From Sinisalibacter lacisalsi (GTDB lineage Bacteria; Pseudomonadota; Alphaproteobacteria; Rhodobacterales; Rhodobacteraceae), in the NCBI RefSeq assembly GCF_014640115.1, contig NZ_BMGI01000003.1, positions 372,001 to 436,000 on the forward strand: a stretch of 64,000 nt of DNA. Reading direction: 5' to 3'. The notes below the pieces were generated by a model. That model did no database searches. It was not told the DNA's origin and saw only the letters and a program-made list of their open reading frames with translations. The position numbers and the translations under genes are program-made. Within the stretch, counting starts at the first letter, position 1; each line of letters begins with the position of its first letter. Of the stretch, positions 1 through 7,116 are shown one piece after another.

Positions 1-166
1 AATCGGGGCGGATCAGGCGAACGCTTGGGAGGTGCGGGGCGAGAAAGTCGAAATCGTCGCCGTTGCGGGTGAGCCCGGCGAGCGCGATCAGTGGCAGGCC
101 CGTGCCTTCGTCGCGGTAAGCGAGGCGCAGCCCGTCTTCTGCGGTGAAGAACTGCGGTTCGGTCAT
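1..166 (-). CDS. Alpha/beta hydrolase, N-terminal fragment cut by the window edge
   Basis: The first 55 codons of a minus-strand gene are present and the rest lies outside the window. The reading starts MTEPQFFTAEDGLRLAYRD and continues with a P-L-I-A-L-A-G-L-T-R-N stretch followed by DFDFLAPHL, which is the beta-strand/oxyanion region found near the N-terminus of alpha/beta hydrolases. The nucleophile and the rest of the triad are not visible. Its ATG shares four bases with the TGA of the upstream haloacid dehalogenase gene (ATGA at 163-166), so the two are probably translated as a coupled pair. Substrate unknown. Confidence 0.7.
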   Translation of the reverse strand, partial: MTEPQFFTAEDGLRLAYRDEGTGLPLIALAGLTRNGDDFDFLAPHLPSVRLIRPD

Positions 167-852
167 AGCGCCGCGGCGATCTCGGGAATGGTGGTGAGAT
201 CGGGCAGTTCCTCGTGTGGCGGGTGGCCCAAGCGCTCCGGCGGTGCGCCCGCCCGGTTGATCCACGCGGTGAGAAAGCCGAAGCCCGAGGCGGCGGCGGC
301 ATCCCAGCCGTTGGCCGAGACGAAGAGCACCGAATCGCGCCGGCAGTCGAACCGGGTGGTGACCAGCTCGTAGACCTGTGGCGCGGGCTTGAAGATGCCG
401 ACGCTTTCGACCGAGAGCACGTCGTCGAGCAGCGCCTCGATTCCGGCCGAGTGCACCGCGGCGTCGAGCATCGCGGGTGAGCCGTTCGAAAGGATCGCGG
501 TGGCAATCCCCGCCTGTTTCAGCCGGGCGAGCACTTCGGGCACCTCGGGATACGCTGCCAGTTGCCAGTAGAGCGCCAACAGGCGCTCGCGCAGCTCCGC
601 TTCGCCCGCGAGGCCCTGCGCGGCGAGGGCCCAATCGAGCCCATCCTTGGTGACGGCCCAGAAATCGCGGTGTTCGCCGGTGATCGCGCGCAGCCAGCTG
701 TATTCGAGCTGCTTGTGGCGCCAGTCCGCGGCGAGCCTTTGCCAGCTTTCGGCGATGGCGCCGTTCTCGGGCAGGGCGGCGGCGTTGCGCGCGGCGGCGG
801 ACACGTCGAACAGGGTGCCGTAAGCGTCGAAGATGCAGGCGGTGATGGGCAT
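163..852 (-). CDS. Haloacid dehalogenase type II (HAD superfamily hydrolase)
   Basis: This 229-residue protein has the four HAD motifs in order. The nucleophile Asp9 sits in FDAYGTLFD, motif II is LSNGSP, the motif III lysine is in IFKPAPQVYE, and motif IV reads SANGWDAAAA. The motif IV form and the length match L-2-haloacid dehalogenases (type II), which hydrolyse short 2-haloalkanoates to hydroxy acids in the cytoplasm. The ATG at 850-852 was chosen because the open frame upstream is Pro/Ser-rich and unlike a protein. The stop overlaps the start of the downstream hydrolase gene. True substrates in this family are often unknown, so dehalogenase activity is family inference. Confidence 0.85.
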   Translation of the reverse strand: MPITACIFDAYGTLFDVSAAARNAAALPENGAIAESWQRLAADWRHKQLEYSWLRAITGEHRDFWAVTKDGLDWALAAQGLAGEAELRERLLALYWQLAAYPEVPEVLARLKQAGIATAILSNGSPAMLDAAVHSAGIEALLDDVLSVESVGIFKPAPQVYELVTTRFDCRRDSVLFVSANGWDAAAASGFGFLTAWINRAGAPPERLGHPPHEELPDLTTIPEIAAAL

Positions 853-913
853 GGGGCCTCCGGTCGGTCTCACGCCCGAGACGATGGCACGGCCGGTGCG
901 GGGAGGAAAGGGG

Positions 914-1387
914 TCAGAACCCCGGCGGCAAGAGCCTGTGCACCCACCAGCCGCCGAGCAGGAAGGCTCCGAGGGTGGAGAAATGGGCGGCGAAGGCGGT
1001 GGCGTTGGCGAAGGCCGTGGCCATCGGCGCAAAGCCGAGGCCCGGCCCCATCAACAGGATGAAGAAGGCTTCGAGATCGGAGCGCGGCGCGCGGTCACAG
1101 ATCGCCGGGCCGCCGGGCAGGGGCAGCAGGCGCAGCTTCGTGTCGGCATGTCCAGCGAGGCGGCGGCCGATCACATGGCCGAGGTCCTTCACCATCAGCG
1201 CCAGGAGCAATGCCGCGGCAAGCCCCGCGCCGAGCACCATCGTAGCGCCGATCACGAAGACGACGGCGATGAGCACGCCCTTGCCGTCGAAATGCGTGAG
1301 CGTGATGCGCGGCCCCTCGATCAGCGCGGGCCGCACCACGGCGAACGTGGCGATCAGCAGGCTGATCGAGAGCAGAAGAAAGGCCAT
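914..1387 (-). CDS. Membrane protein resembling an M50 (site-2 protease-like) peptidase but lacking the HExxH pair
   Basis: This is a 157-residue, very hydrophobic protein with about four membrane segments (near residues 2-20, 37-65, 106-126 and 136-152). Around residues 63-78 it reads ALMVKDLGHVIGRRLAG, close to the M50 pattern in which HELGH is followed by a basic amphipathic stretch, but the first His and the Glu are replaced by Lys67 and Asp68 and only His71 remains. A later GPGLGFAP resembles the second conserved M50 segment. I infer a non-catalytic relative, but the similarity is by eye only. The start MAFLLL was preferred over an upstream in-frame ATG because it begins the first membrane helix. 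Confidence 0.55.
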   Translation of the reverse strand: MAFLLLSISLLIATFAVVRPALIEGPRITLTHFDGKGVLIAVVFVIGATMVLGAGLAAALLLALMVKDLGHVIGRRLAGHADTKLRLLPLPGGPAICDRAPRSDLEAFFILLMGPGLGFAPMATAFANATAFAAHFSTLGAFLLGGWWVHRLLPPGF

Positions 1388-1707
1388 TGACCCCCGGATC
1401 GGAACAGGTCGGCTGGGCTGAGTCACAGGGGGCGGCGCGGAGAGATGAAACTCGGAAGGATCAACGCGCCGCCCGTGGGTTTCATGTGCCGAAAAGATGG
1501 CGGAGGAACAAGTATTGTGGCGGAAAAAGTCTGTTTCCGTGTGTTCCCGGCGTCTTCATTTCGCGGCGATGGCGCTGGTCATTCCGCGCCGGCGCCGTCA
1601 GGATGCGGCGTGCGCGCAGGTGCAAAAAAGAGGCGTGACGCAAGGGCGCATGGCGCGCGGCGGGGCCGCGTGGTCGGATCGGAAAAAACGAAAGCGGAGG
1701 CAATCAG
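1388..1707. other. 320-base non-coding stretch
   Basis: This region lies between a leftward membrane-protein gene and a rightward small gene, so it should hold divergent promoters. Several short open frames cross it in different registers, but none shows a ribosome-binding site, a plausible N-terminus or protein-like composition. I see no convincing hairpin or promoter pair. An A-rich patch (AAAAAAG near 1623) and a GGAAAAAACGAAAG patch near 1681 are the only compositional departures. Confidence 0.4.
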
Positions 1708-1899
1708 GTGCGGATTTTGGCGTTTGTGATCGGTGCGGGGCTGATCGTTCTGGGGGGCATTGCCTTTGCCGGCGCGATGGAATTGTGGCGGGCCGAGGCG
1801 AGCCTCGAAGCCCTGGCGCAGGGCTTTCTCGTGCCCGTGTCGCTCATCCTGGTTGGCGGCTTCGTGATCTGGATGGGACTGCGGGGGCGCGGCGAATAA
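1708..1899 (+). CDS. Small two-helix membrane protein of unknown function
   Basis: This is a 63-residue protein beginning at a GTG with a good ribosome-binding site (GGAGG about eight bases upstream). Residues 1-23 form a glycine-rich hydrophobic helix (MRILAFVIGAGLIVLGGIAF) and residues 38-58 form a second (GFLVPVSLILVGGFVIWMGL). The short loop between them is charged and the C-terminus is basic (GLRGRGE). No family is recognised. It converges on fabI with only about 30 bases between the stops. The ribosome-binding site and clean two-helix pattern argue for a real gene, but it is short and could be spurious. Confidence 0.55.
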   Translation: MRILAFVIGAGLIVLGGIAFAGAMELWRAEASLEALAQGFLVPVSLILVGGFVIWMGLRGRGE

Positions 1900-1929
1900 A
1901 ACCGCGCCGCGCCCGCTTCGGTGCAAACC

Positions 1930-2718
1930 TCAGATGTTTTCCGATTGCGGCATTCCGAGCACGTGGAAGCCCGAATCCACCGTGATGATCTCGCCGGTGG
2001 TGCAATTTCCGTAGTCCGAGGCGAGGTAGGCCGCCGTGCCGCCGATCGCCTCGAGCGTGGCGTTGTGGCGCAGGGGGGCGTTGGCCTCGGTGTGGCGGTA
2101 GGTCTTGCGCGCGCCGCCGATGGCGGCACCTGCGAGCGTTTTCATCGGGCCGGGGCTGATCGCGTTCACCCGGATGCCGTCGGGGCCGAGATCGTTGGCG
2201 AGGTAGCGCACGCTGGCCTCCAGCGCCGCCTTGGCCACGCCCATGACGTTGTAGAACGGCGTAACCCGGTTCGAGCCGCCGTAGGTCATGGTAAGCATGG
2301 TGCCGCCCTCGGTCATCTTCTCGCGGGCGCGTCGGGCGACTTCGATGAAGGAATAGCACGAGATATCGAGCGAGGTCTTGAAGTTCTGGCGGCTGGTGTC
2401 GATGAACCGCCCGGTCAACTCGGTCTTGTCGGAATAGGCGATGGCGTGGACGAGGATGTCGATCCGGTCCCAGCGATCCCAGAGCGCGGCGAAGCCGGCG
2501 TCGAGGGCTGCGTCGTCGGTCACGTCCATGTCGACGAGCAGATCGCAGCCGACCGAGGCCGCGAGCGGTTCGACCCGTTTGCCGAAGGCGTCGCCCTGGT
2601 AGGAAAACGCCAGTTCCGCGCCCTCTTCGGCGAAGGTCTTCGCTACGCCCCACGCGATCGAGCGTTCATTCGCCACGCCCATGATCAGCGCGCGCTTCCC
2701 GGTCAACAGATTCGCCAT
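1930..2718 (-). CDS. fabI: Enoyl-[acyl-carrier-protein] reductase (NADH)
   Basis: The protein catalyses the last step of each fatty-acid elongation cycle, reducing trans-2-enoyl-ACP. It is a 262-residue SDR-type FabI. The nucleotide-binding segment is GVANERSIAWG near residues 14-24. The catalytic set Tyr146, Tyr156 and Lys163 (YNVMGVAK) falls at the residue numbers of the E. coli enzyme, and ISPGPMKTLA is the substrate-loop region that binds triclosan-type inhibitors. It lies five bases downstream of fabB on the same strand, so the two are almost certainly one operon. The terminal ENI and the 262-residue length are normal for the family. Confidence 0.97.
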   Translation of the reverse strand: MANLLTGKRALIMGVANERSIAWGVAKTFAEEGAELAFSYQGDAFGKRVEPLAASVGCDLLVDMDVTDDAALDAGFAALWDRWDRIDILVHAIAYSDKTELTGRFIDTSRQNFKTSLDISCYSFIEVARRAREKMTEGGTMLTMTYGGSNRVTPFYNVMGVAKAALEASVRYLANDLGPDGIRVNAISPGPMKTLAGAAIGGARKTYRHTEANAPLRHNATLEAIGGTAAYLASDYGNCTTGEIITVDSGFHVLGMPQSENI

Positions 2719-2723
2719 CGGCG

Positions 2724-3953
2724 TTACTCCTTGAACTTCGACAGAAGCATCGAGCCGTTGGTGCCGCCGAACCCGAAACTGTTGGTCATCACCGTGTCGA
2801 GCCCGGCGTTTTCCACCAAGGTGGTGGCGATTTCGCCCGGGCTGATCGCCGGGTCAAGGGTTTCGACGTTGATCGAGGGGGCGATGAAATCGTCTCGAAG
2901 CATCAGCAGGCAGTAGATCGCCTCCTGCGCCCCGGTGGCGCCCTGGCTGTGGCCGGTCATCGACTTGGTGGAGCTGATCGGCGGGGTGGTGCCTTCGCCG
3001 AACACCCGGCGCACCGCTTCCACTTCGCCGACATCTCCCACCGGCGTCGATGTGCCGTGGGCGTTGATGTAGGTCACTTTCCGGCCTTCGGGCAGGGTGG
3101 CCAGCGCCAGCCGCATCGCCCGCTCGCCGCCCTCGCCGGAGGGGGCGACCATGTCGTGCCCGTCGGAGGTGGCGGCGAAGCCGGTGACCTCGGCGTAGAT
3201 CTTCGCACCCCGCGCTTGCGCGTGTTCGAGGCTTTCGAGCACCACCATGCCGCCGCCGCCGCCGATCACGAAGCCGTCGCGGTCGGCGTCGAAGGCGCGG
3301 CTCGCCTTCTCGGGAGTGTCGTTGAATTTCGAGCTCATCGCGCCCATCGCGTCGAACAGGCACGACAGCGTCCAGTCGAGTTCCTCGCCGCCGCCGGCGA
3401 ACATCACGTCCTGCTTGCCCATCATGATCTGTTCGGCGGCGCTGCCGATGCAGTGCAGCGAGGTGGAGCAGGCGGAGGTGATCGAGTAGTTGATGCCCTT
3501 GATCTTGAAGGCCGTCGCAAGGTTGGCGCTGATCGTGGACCCCATGCACTTCGGGACCGCGAAGGGGCCGATGCGCTTGGTGGCGCCGGTTTCGAGCACG
3601 CTCTGGTGGGCGGCGAACATCGCGGAGGTGGACGGCCCGCCGGAGCCCGCGATCAGCCCGGTGCGCGGGTTCGAGATCAGCGCCTCGTCAAGCCCGGCAT
3701 CGGCGATGGCCTGCTGCATCGAGATATGGGCGTAGGCCGCGCCCGGCCCCATGAAGCGCAAGGCCCGCTTGTCGACATGCGCCTTGATGTCGATATCCGG
3801 CGCCCCGGCAACCTGGCTGCGAAAGCCTCGCTCGGCCATGTCGGCGTTGGCGGTGATGCCGGATTTGCCCGCCTTGAGGCTTGCAAGCACCTCCTCGGCG
3901 GAATTGCCGATGGCGGAGACGATCCCCAACCCGGTAACGACGACGCGACGCAT
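2724..3953 (-). CDS. fabB: Beta-ketoacyl-[acyl-carrier-protein] synthase I
   Basis: FabB condenses malonyl-ACP with acyl-ACP and is needed to elongate the cis-3-decenoyl product of FabA, so it belongs to the unsaturated-fatty-acid branch. The 409-residue protein has the decarboxylating condensing-enzyme triad: Cys162 in TSACSTSLH, His299 in [11 protein letters not shown] and His335 in [11 protein letters not shown], with Lys330 just before. The C-terminus has the usual GFGGTNGSM. It has its own ribosome-binding site (GGGAG). In relatives fabA lies directly upstream. Here about 2 kb of foreign DNA separates them, so fabB must now use its own promoter or depend on readthrough. Confidence 0.97.
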   Translation of the reverse strand: MRRVVVTGLGIVSAIGNSAEEVLASLKAGKSGITANADMAERGFRSQVAGAPDIDIKAHVDKRALRFMGPGAAYAHISMQQAIADAGLDEALISNPRTGLIAGSGGPSTSAMFAAHQSVLETGATKRIGPFAVPKCMGSTISANLATAFKIKGINYSITSACSTSLHCIGSAAEQIMMGKQDVMFAGGGEELDWTLSCLFDAMGAMSSKFNDTPEKASRAFDADRDGFVIGGGGGMVVLESLEHAQARGAKIYAEVTGFAATSDGHDMVAPSGEGGERAMRLALATLPEGRKVTYINAHGTSTPVGDVGEVEAVRRVFGEGTTPPISSTKSMTGHSQGATGAQEAIYCLLMLRDDFIAPSINVETLDPAISPGEIATTLVENAGLDTVMTNSFGFGGTNGSMLLSKFKE

Positions 3954-3981
3954 GGCGTTCTCCCTGTTTTGGCTGGGATCG

Positions 3982-4011
3982 TGTGTAGTGCAGGCGGGCG
4001 GGGCGGGGCAA
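3982..4011 (-). promoter_or_regulatory. Possible promoter for fabB-fabI
   Basis: Read on the minus strand, TTGCCC (4011-4006) is followed after 18 bases by TACACA (3987-3982), roughly 30 bases before the fabB start. The -35 has the TTG typical of alphaproteobacterial promoters but the -10 is weak. I list it because the insertion between fabA and fabB would otherwise leave fabB without a nearby promoter. This is inference only. Confidence 0.25.
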
Positions 4012-4130
4012 GGGGGGAGGGGCGAAGGGGAAGGAATGTGGAATTGGCTCGTTCCCGTGCGTGTTAGATCACGTCAAACGGTAAGCGTCATTCGACCTCC
4101 AATGGTACCAAGTATTATGGCGGACTTGGC

Positions 4131-4161
4131 TTGCATTGTCGAAAAGCGGCTGAGGTAGTAT
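4131..4161 (+). promoter_or_regulatory. Possible promoter for the DUF3800 gene
   Basis: TTGCAT (4131-4136) and TAGTAT (4156-4161) are separated by 19 bases and lie 37 bases before the ATG of the DUF3800 gene, in a locally AT-richer stretch. The spacing is one or two bases long for a sigma-70 promoter. Weak evidence. Confidence 0.25.
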
Positions 4162-4197
4162 GTGGGAGCCGCATTAATCACTTCAACCAAGAGGTGC

Positions 4198-4890
4198 ATG
4201 ACCCAATTGCCCGCCCGCGCCCTACCCACGCTCTACGTTTTTCTTGATGAAGGTGGGAACTTCGATTTCTCGCCGTCCGGGACTAAGTATTTCACGCTGT
4301 CTGGCGTGAGTTTGTTTCGTCCCTTCAAGCTCCATACAACCTTGGACACTTACAAGTACGACCTGATTGAGCACAGGATCAAACCTCGCATTGAAATGGA
4401 GTATTTTCACTGTGCGGACGACAACAGGCATGTCCGAAATCGTGTGTTTTCGATGCTTGCTGCGTCGATTCCTCCAGATTCAGTTGACTCTGTTATAGTT
4501 GAGAAATGCAAAACAGGACCTGCGCTCCAAGTCCCTGAAAAGTTCTACCCACGGATGTTAGGGTATTTGCTCAGGTTTGCGGTAGGTAAGGTCGCTGGAG
4601 GTGTCGGGGAGGTGATTGTTGTGACGGACAGTATCCCGGTAGCAAAAAAGCGGAGGGCAGTTGAAAAGGCGGTGAAAACCGTGTTGGCCAGCATGCTCTC
4701 ACATGGAGTTCCGTATCGAGTGATGCACCACGCTTCGCGCTCGCATTATGGGTTGCAGGTCGCAGACTATCTGAATTGGGCGGTTTTTCGAAAGTGGGAG
4801 CTTGGAGATGACTCGGCTCACTCGATCGTCGCAGCGCAGTTCCGCAGTGAGTTCGACATCTTCAGAAGTGGCGTGCGGCGCTATTACTGA
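4198..4890 (+). CDS. DUF3800 domain-containing protein
   Basis: This 230-residue protein has the two signatures of the DUF3800 family. Near the N-terminus YVFLDEGGNFDF carries an acidic Asp17-Glu18 pair (usual form LDESGD), and near the C-terminus there is LQVADYLNWAVFRKWE. The family has an RNase H-like fold by published prediction and is scattered among mobile and defence-associated genes, but no activity can be assigned here. The ATG at 4198 has GAGG four bases upstream. Base and codon use are clearly AT-richer than all neighbours, with many T-ending codons. Together with its position between fabA and fabB, this indicates recent horizontal acquisition. Confidence 0.85.
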   Translation: MTQLPARALPTLYVFLDEGGNFDFSPSGTKYFTLSGVSLFRPFKLHTTLDTYKYDLIEHRIKPRIEMEYFHCADDNRHVRNRVFSMLAASIPPDSVDSVIVEKCKTGPALQVPEKFYPRMLGYLLRFAVGKVAGGVGEVIVVTDSIPVAKKRRAVEKAVKTVLASMLSHGVPYRVMHHASRSHYGLQVADYLNWAVFRKWELGDDSAHSIVAAQFRSEFDIFRSGVRRYY

Positions 4891-4899
4891 GTAATTCGA

Positions 4900-4952
4900 C
4901 CCCTCCGACTACCGTTTCCGGAGAACCCCTTGGGTTCTTGTCATCGGAGGGG
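4900..4952 (+). terminator. Two-tier hairpin just after the DUF3800 gene
   Basis: CCCCTCCGA (4900-4908) pairs with TCGGAGGGG (4944-4952), and inside it AGAACCC (4922-4928) pairs with GGGTTCT (4932-4938) around a three-base loop. The structure starts ten bases after the stop codon. It lacks a clear T-run (AACCTTTACA follows), so it may be a weak terminator, an RNA-stabilising element or a recombination-related inverted repeat rather than a classical terminator. Confidence 0.4.
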
Positions 4953-5039
4953 AACCTTTACAAACCAAAATAGCGATGAAAACGTTAATTTCAAGCTAAG
5001 AAGTTGAGTTGCCATCGCGCCCGACTCTGATGCCCCCCC

Positions 5040-5117
5040 TCAACTCTCGCTCAACGCCACCTTCATGTCCATGACCGCGTAGATCACCTCGCCGTTGGCT
5101 TCGAAAACGCCATCCGC
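5040..5117 (-). pseudogene. Remnant of a second fabA 3' end
   Basis: Read on the minus strand, this stretch encodes ADGVFEANGEVIYAVMDMKV followed by ALSES and an in-frame TGA. The last 25 residues of the intact fabA 0.9 kb away match 20 of these 25 positions, and the DNA agrees at 63 of 78 positions. Homology stops abruptly upstream, where no FabA sequence continues, and there is no start codon, so it is a fragment. Several differences are silent (AAG/AAA, GAC/GAT). That looks like divergence between two functional genes from different strains rather than drift of a recent duplicate. It marks one edge of DNA inserted between fabA and fabB. Confidence 0.85.
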
Positions 5118-5197
5118 CCCCCGATCGCCAGCCTGTGGGTTTGAGTCACCTTGAACCCGGGGCGCGTCGGCACGAGATTGAGTTCGGTCGGCCGGGC

Positions 5198-5881
5198 ATG
5201 GGGAGTATGCTGGTGGTGAGCGAAACCGTCGTTTCCAGAGATCTGCCGCGTCGGCGGCTCTGGGCCGAGTTCCTCGGCTTCTTCCTTGTCTTGCCGGTTT
5301 CCGTGGCGGTTTTGCTGCCGGCGACCGCGATGTTCCCGGTCCTGTTTTTCTCGACGATGATCGGGATCGTGCTTCTGCACCTCACGCCCGGTTTTCGCTG
5401 GCGCGACCTGTTGCGCGGTTGGCACGGGATCGACTGGCGGGCGGTGGCGGTATTCGCGCTCATCGCAACGGCGGTGTCTCTCGCCGTGCTCCTGGCAATG
5501 CGGCCAGAGGCTTTCCTGATGGTGTTTCGTCTCGATCCCTGGCTGTGGCTGGCGATCATGGTATTCTACCCCCTCGTCTCGGCCTTGCCGCAGGAGATCG
5601 TGTTCCGGCCGCTGTTCTTCCGTCGCTACGGGGCGATCCTGCCGCCGGCGCGGGCCGCGCTGGTGCTCAATGCCGCGTTCTTCTCGCTGGCTCACCTGCT
5701 CTACTGGAACTGGATCGTCGCGACGATGACCTTCGCCGGCGGGCTGGTGTTCGCATGGGCCTACGAGGAGCGGCGCTCGTTCCCGATGGCGGTGATCCTG
5801 CACGCAATCGCGGGCAATATCCTGTTCACCGTGGGGATGGGCGTGTTCTTCTACAGCGGCAACGTCGTGCGGCCATTCTGA
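5198..5881 (+). CDS. CPBP family intramembrane metalloprotease
   Basis: This 227-residue polytopic membrane protein has the CPBP (CAAX protease/bacteriocin-processing) motifs. They are QEIVFR at 132-137, where the usual Glu-Glu is Gln-Glu, FSLAH at 162-166, and a C-terminal HAIAGN starting at His202. About six membrane helices are visible. Family members cleave membrane substrates or act in bacteriocin immunity, and the substrate here is unknown. Two ATG codons (5198, 5207) are possible. The first was taken because the GGGAG patch sits too close to the second. The gene lies between the intact fabA 3' end and the fabA remnant, so it probably arrived with the inserted DNA. Confidence 0.8.
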   Translation: MGSMLVVSETVVSRDLPRRRLWAEFLGFFLVLPVSVAVLLPATAMFPVLFFSTMIGIVLLHLTPGFRWRDLLRGWHGIDWRAVAVFALIATAVSLAVLLAMRPEAFLMVFRLDPWLWLAIMVFYPLVSALPQEIVFRPLFFRRYGAILPPARAALVLNAAFFSLAHLLYWNWIVATMTFAGGLVFAWAYEERRSFPMAVILHAIAGNILFTVGMGVFFYSGNVVRPF

Positions 5882-5946
5882 GTGGGGTCAAAAGACCATG
5901 CTGCACAATCGGGGAACGGCCTTGCGGTCGTGATGTTCGGAGCGCC

Positions 5947-6456
5947 TCAGCCCTCCGACAGCGCCACTTTCATATCCTTGACCACGTAGATCACCTCGCC
6001 GTCGGCTTCGACGACGCCATCGGCCACGCCCATCGTCAGACGCCGCGTCTGGATCGCCTTGGTGAAGTCGACGTAGTAGGTGAGCATCTTGCGGTCGGGG
6101 CGCACCATGCCGGTGAGCTTCACTTCGCCCACGCCGAGCGCGTAGCCGCGCCCCTGCCAGCCGCGCCAGCCGAGGTTGAAGCCGGTGAGCTGCCACAGCC
6201 CATCGAGGCCGAGGCAGCCGGGCATGATCGGGTTGCCGGGGAAGTGGCAGTCGAAGAACCACAGGTCTGGCGTGATGTCGAACTCGGCCACCACGTGGCC
6301 CTTGCCGTGCTTGCCGCCGTCGCCGGAGATGTCGGTGATCCGGTCCATCATCAGCATCGGCGGCGCGGGAAGCTGGGCATTGCCGGGGCCGAACAGCTCG
6401 CCGGCGGCGCATTTCAGAAGGTCTTCCTTGGTGAAACTCGTCGGATAATCCGCCAT
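5947..6456 (-). CDS. fabA: 3-hydroxydecanoyl-[acyl-carrier-protein] dehydratase/isomerase
   Basis: FabA dehydrates 3-hydroxydecanoyl-ACP and isomerises trans-2- to cis-3-decenoyl-ACP, the branch point to unsaturated fatty acids. The 169-residue protein has catalytic His71 in [14 protein letters not shown] and Asp85 in LGLDGLWQL. Length and both residue positions match the E. coli enzyme. The ATG at 6454-6456 follows a purine-rich GGCGGGGG. It is divergent from irr and would normally lead straight into fabB-fabI. A second, diverged copy of its last 25 codons lies at 5040-5117, showing that recombination happened at its 3' end. Confidence 0.97.
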   Translation of the reverse strand: MADYPTSFTKEDLLKCAAGELFGPGNAQLPAPPMLMMDRITDISGDGGKHGKGHVVAEFDITPDLWFFDCHFPGNPIMPGCLGLDGLWQLTGFNLGWRGWQGRGYALGVGEVKLTGMVRPDRKMLTYYVDFTKAIQTRRLTMGVADGVVEADGEVIYVVKDMKVALSEG

Positions 6457-6496
6457 CTGGCCCCCGCCTGCCTCTGTGCTGCCTGGTTGTCGGCAT

Positions 6497-6526
6497 CCTC
6501 TAGCACCCGGGCCTCGGCGCTGGCAA
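6497..6526 (-). promoter_or_regulatory. Possible fabA promoter
   Basis: On the minus strand TTGCCA (6526-6521) is followed after 18 bases by TAGAGG (6502-6497), preceded by TG as in extended -10 promoters. The fabA ATG is about 40 bases further on. The -10 match is poor, so this is tentative. Confidence 0.3.
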
Positions 6527-6567
6527 GAGCAGGGCCCGGCCCGGGGGCGGCGTGGACTTGAAATTAT

Positions 6568-6597
6568 TTGAAACCGCAACGAGTTTACGTTTATACT
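6568..6597 (+). promoter_or_regulatory. Likely irr promoter
   Basis: TTGAAA (6568-6573) and TATACT (6592-6597) are separated by 18 bases, a good sigma-70 match in a short AT-rich patch between divergent fabA and irr. TTGAAA also occurs at 6558-6563, so TTGAAA-TTATT-TGAAA forms a short direct repeat that could be an operator. The predicted RNA start near 6604 lies downstream of the ATG at 6601 and upstream of the ATG at 6628. Confidence 0.55.
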
Positions 6598-6627
6598 GCA
6601 ATGTCAGAACGCGAACGGGGTTTCACC

Positions 6628-7047
6628 ATGTCGATGACCGAAGCGAAACAGACCGGGGCCAGGTGGCTCGAGAGCGGCGGCGTGCGGCCGACACGTCAGC
6701 GCGTGACGCTGGCCAAGCTTCTCGTGGGCGACGGGCAGCACCGCCACGTGACCGCCGAAAGCCTGTTCGACGCGGCGCGTTCCAGCGGTGAGCGGGTGTC
6801 GCTCGCCACCGTCTACAACACGTTGCGCGCCTTCTCCGACGCCGGGCTTCTGCGCGAGATCACGGTGAACGGCTCGAAGAGCTATTTCGACACCAACACC
6901 ACCAACCACGCCCACTTCTACTGCGGCGACAACGACGCCCTGTCGGATGCCGACGCGGGCGAGGTGCGGGTGAGCAATCTGCCCGAGCCGCCCGAGGGCA
7001 CCGAGATCGACCGGGTCGACGTGGTCATCCGCCTGCGCAAGGTGTGA
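6628..7047 (+). CDS. irr: Iron response regulator Irr, Fur family
   Basis: Irr is the haem-responsive Fur-family regulator of iron homeostasis in alphaproteobacteria and represses iron-using genes under iron limitation. The 139-residue form has the winged-helix DNA-binding part at about residues 15-80 (RPTRQRVTLAKLL, SLATVYNTLRAFSDAGLL) and FDTNTTNHAHFYC, with His94 and His96 in the HxH haem/metal site typical of Irr. Canonical Fur cysteine pairs are absent. I chose the ATG at 6628 because the best promoter would start transcription after the in-frame ATG at 6601. If another promoter is used, the protein could be nine residues longer. It sits divergent to fabA. Confidence 0.9.
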   Translation: MSMTEAKQTGARWLESGGVRPTRQRVTLAKLLVGDGQHRHVTAESLFDAARSSGERVSLATVYNTLRAFSDAGLLREITVNGSKSYFDTNTTNHAHFYCGDNDALSDADAGEVRVSNLPEPPEGTEIDRVDVVIRLRKV

Positions 7048-7065
7048 TCCGCGTCCCACGGAATT

Positions 7066-7097
7066 GAAAAAGGCCGCGCCCGGGAGCGCGGCCTTTT
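7066..7097. terminator. Bidirectional intrinsic terminator between irr and the FKBP gene
   Basis: GGCCGCGC (7072-7079) pairs with GCGCGGCC (7086-7093) around a six-base loop. It is flanked by AAAAA on the left and TTTT on the right, so it can stop both convergent transcripts. It begins 19 bases after the irr stop and ends 20 bases before the stop of the FKBP gene. Confidence 0.85.
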
Positions 7098-7116
7098 CGT
7101 TTTCTGCCGTTTTGGC

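Noticed and set aside
1497-1985. Open frames across the non-coding stretch near 1.5-1.9 kb
   Set aside because: No ribosome-binding site, no protein-like composition, and they conflict with the better-supported small membrane gene and fabI.
5040-5117. A functional second fabA
   Set aside because: Only the last 25 codons and stop are present, with no active-site residues and no start.
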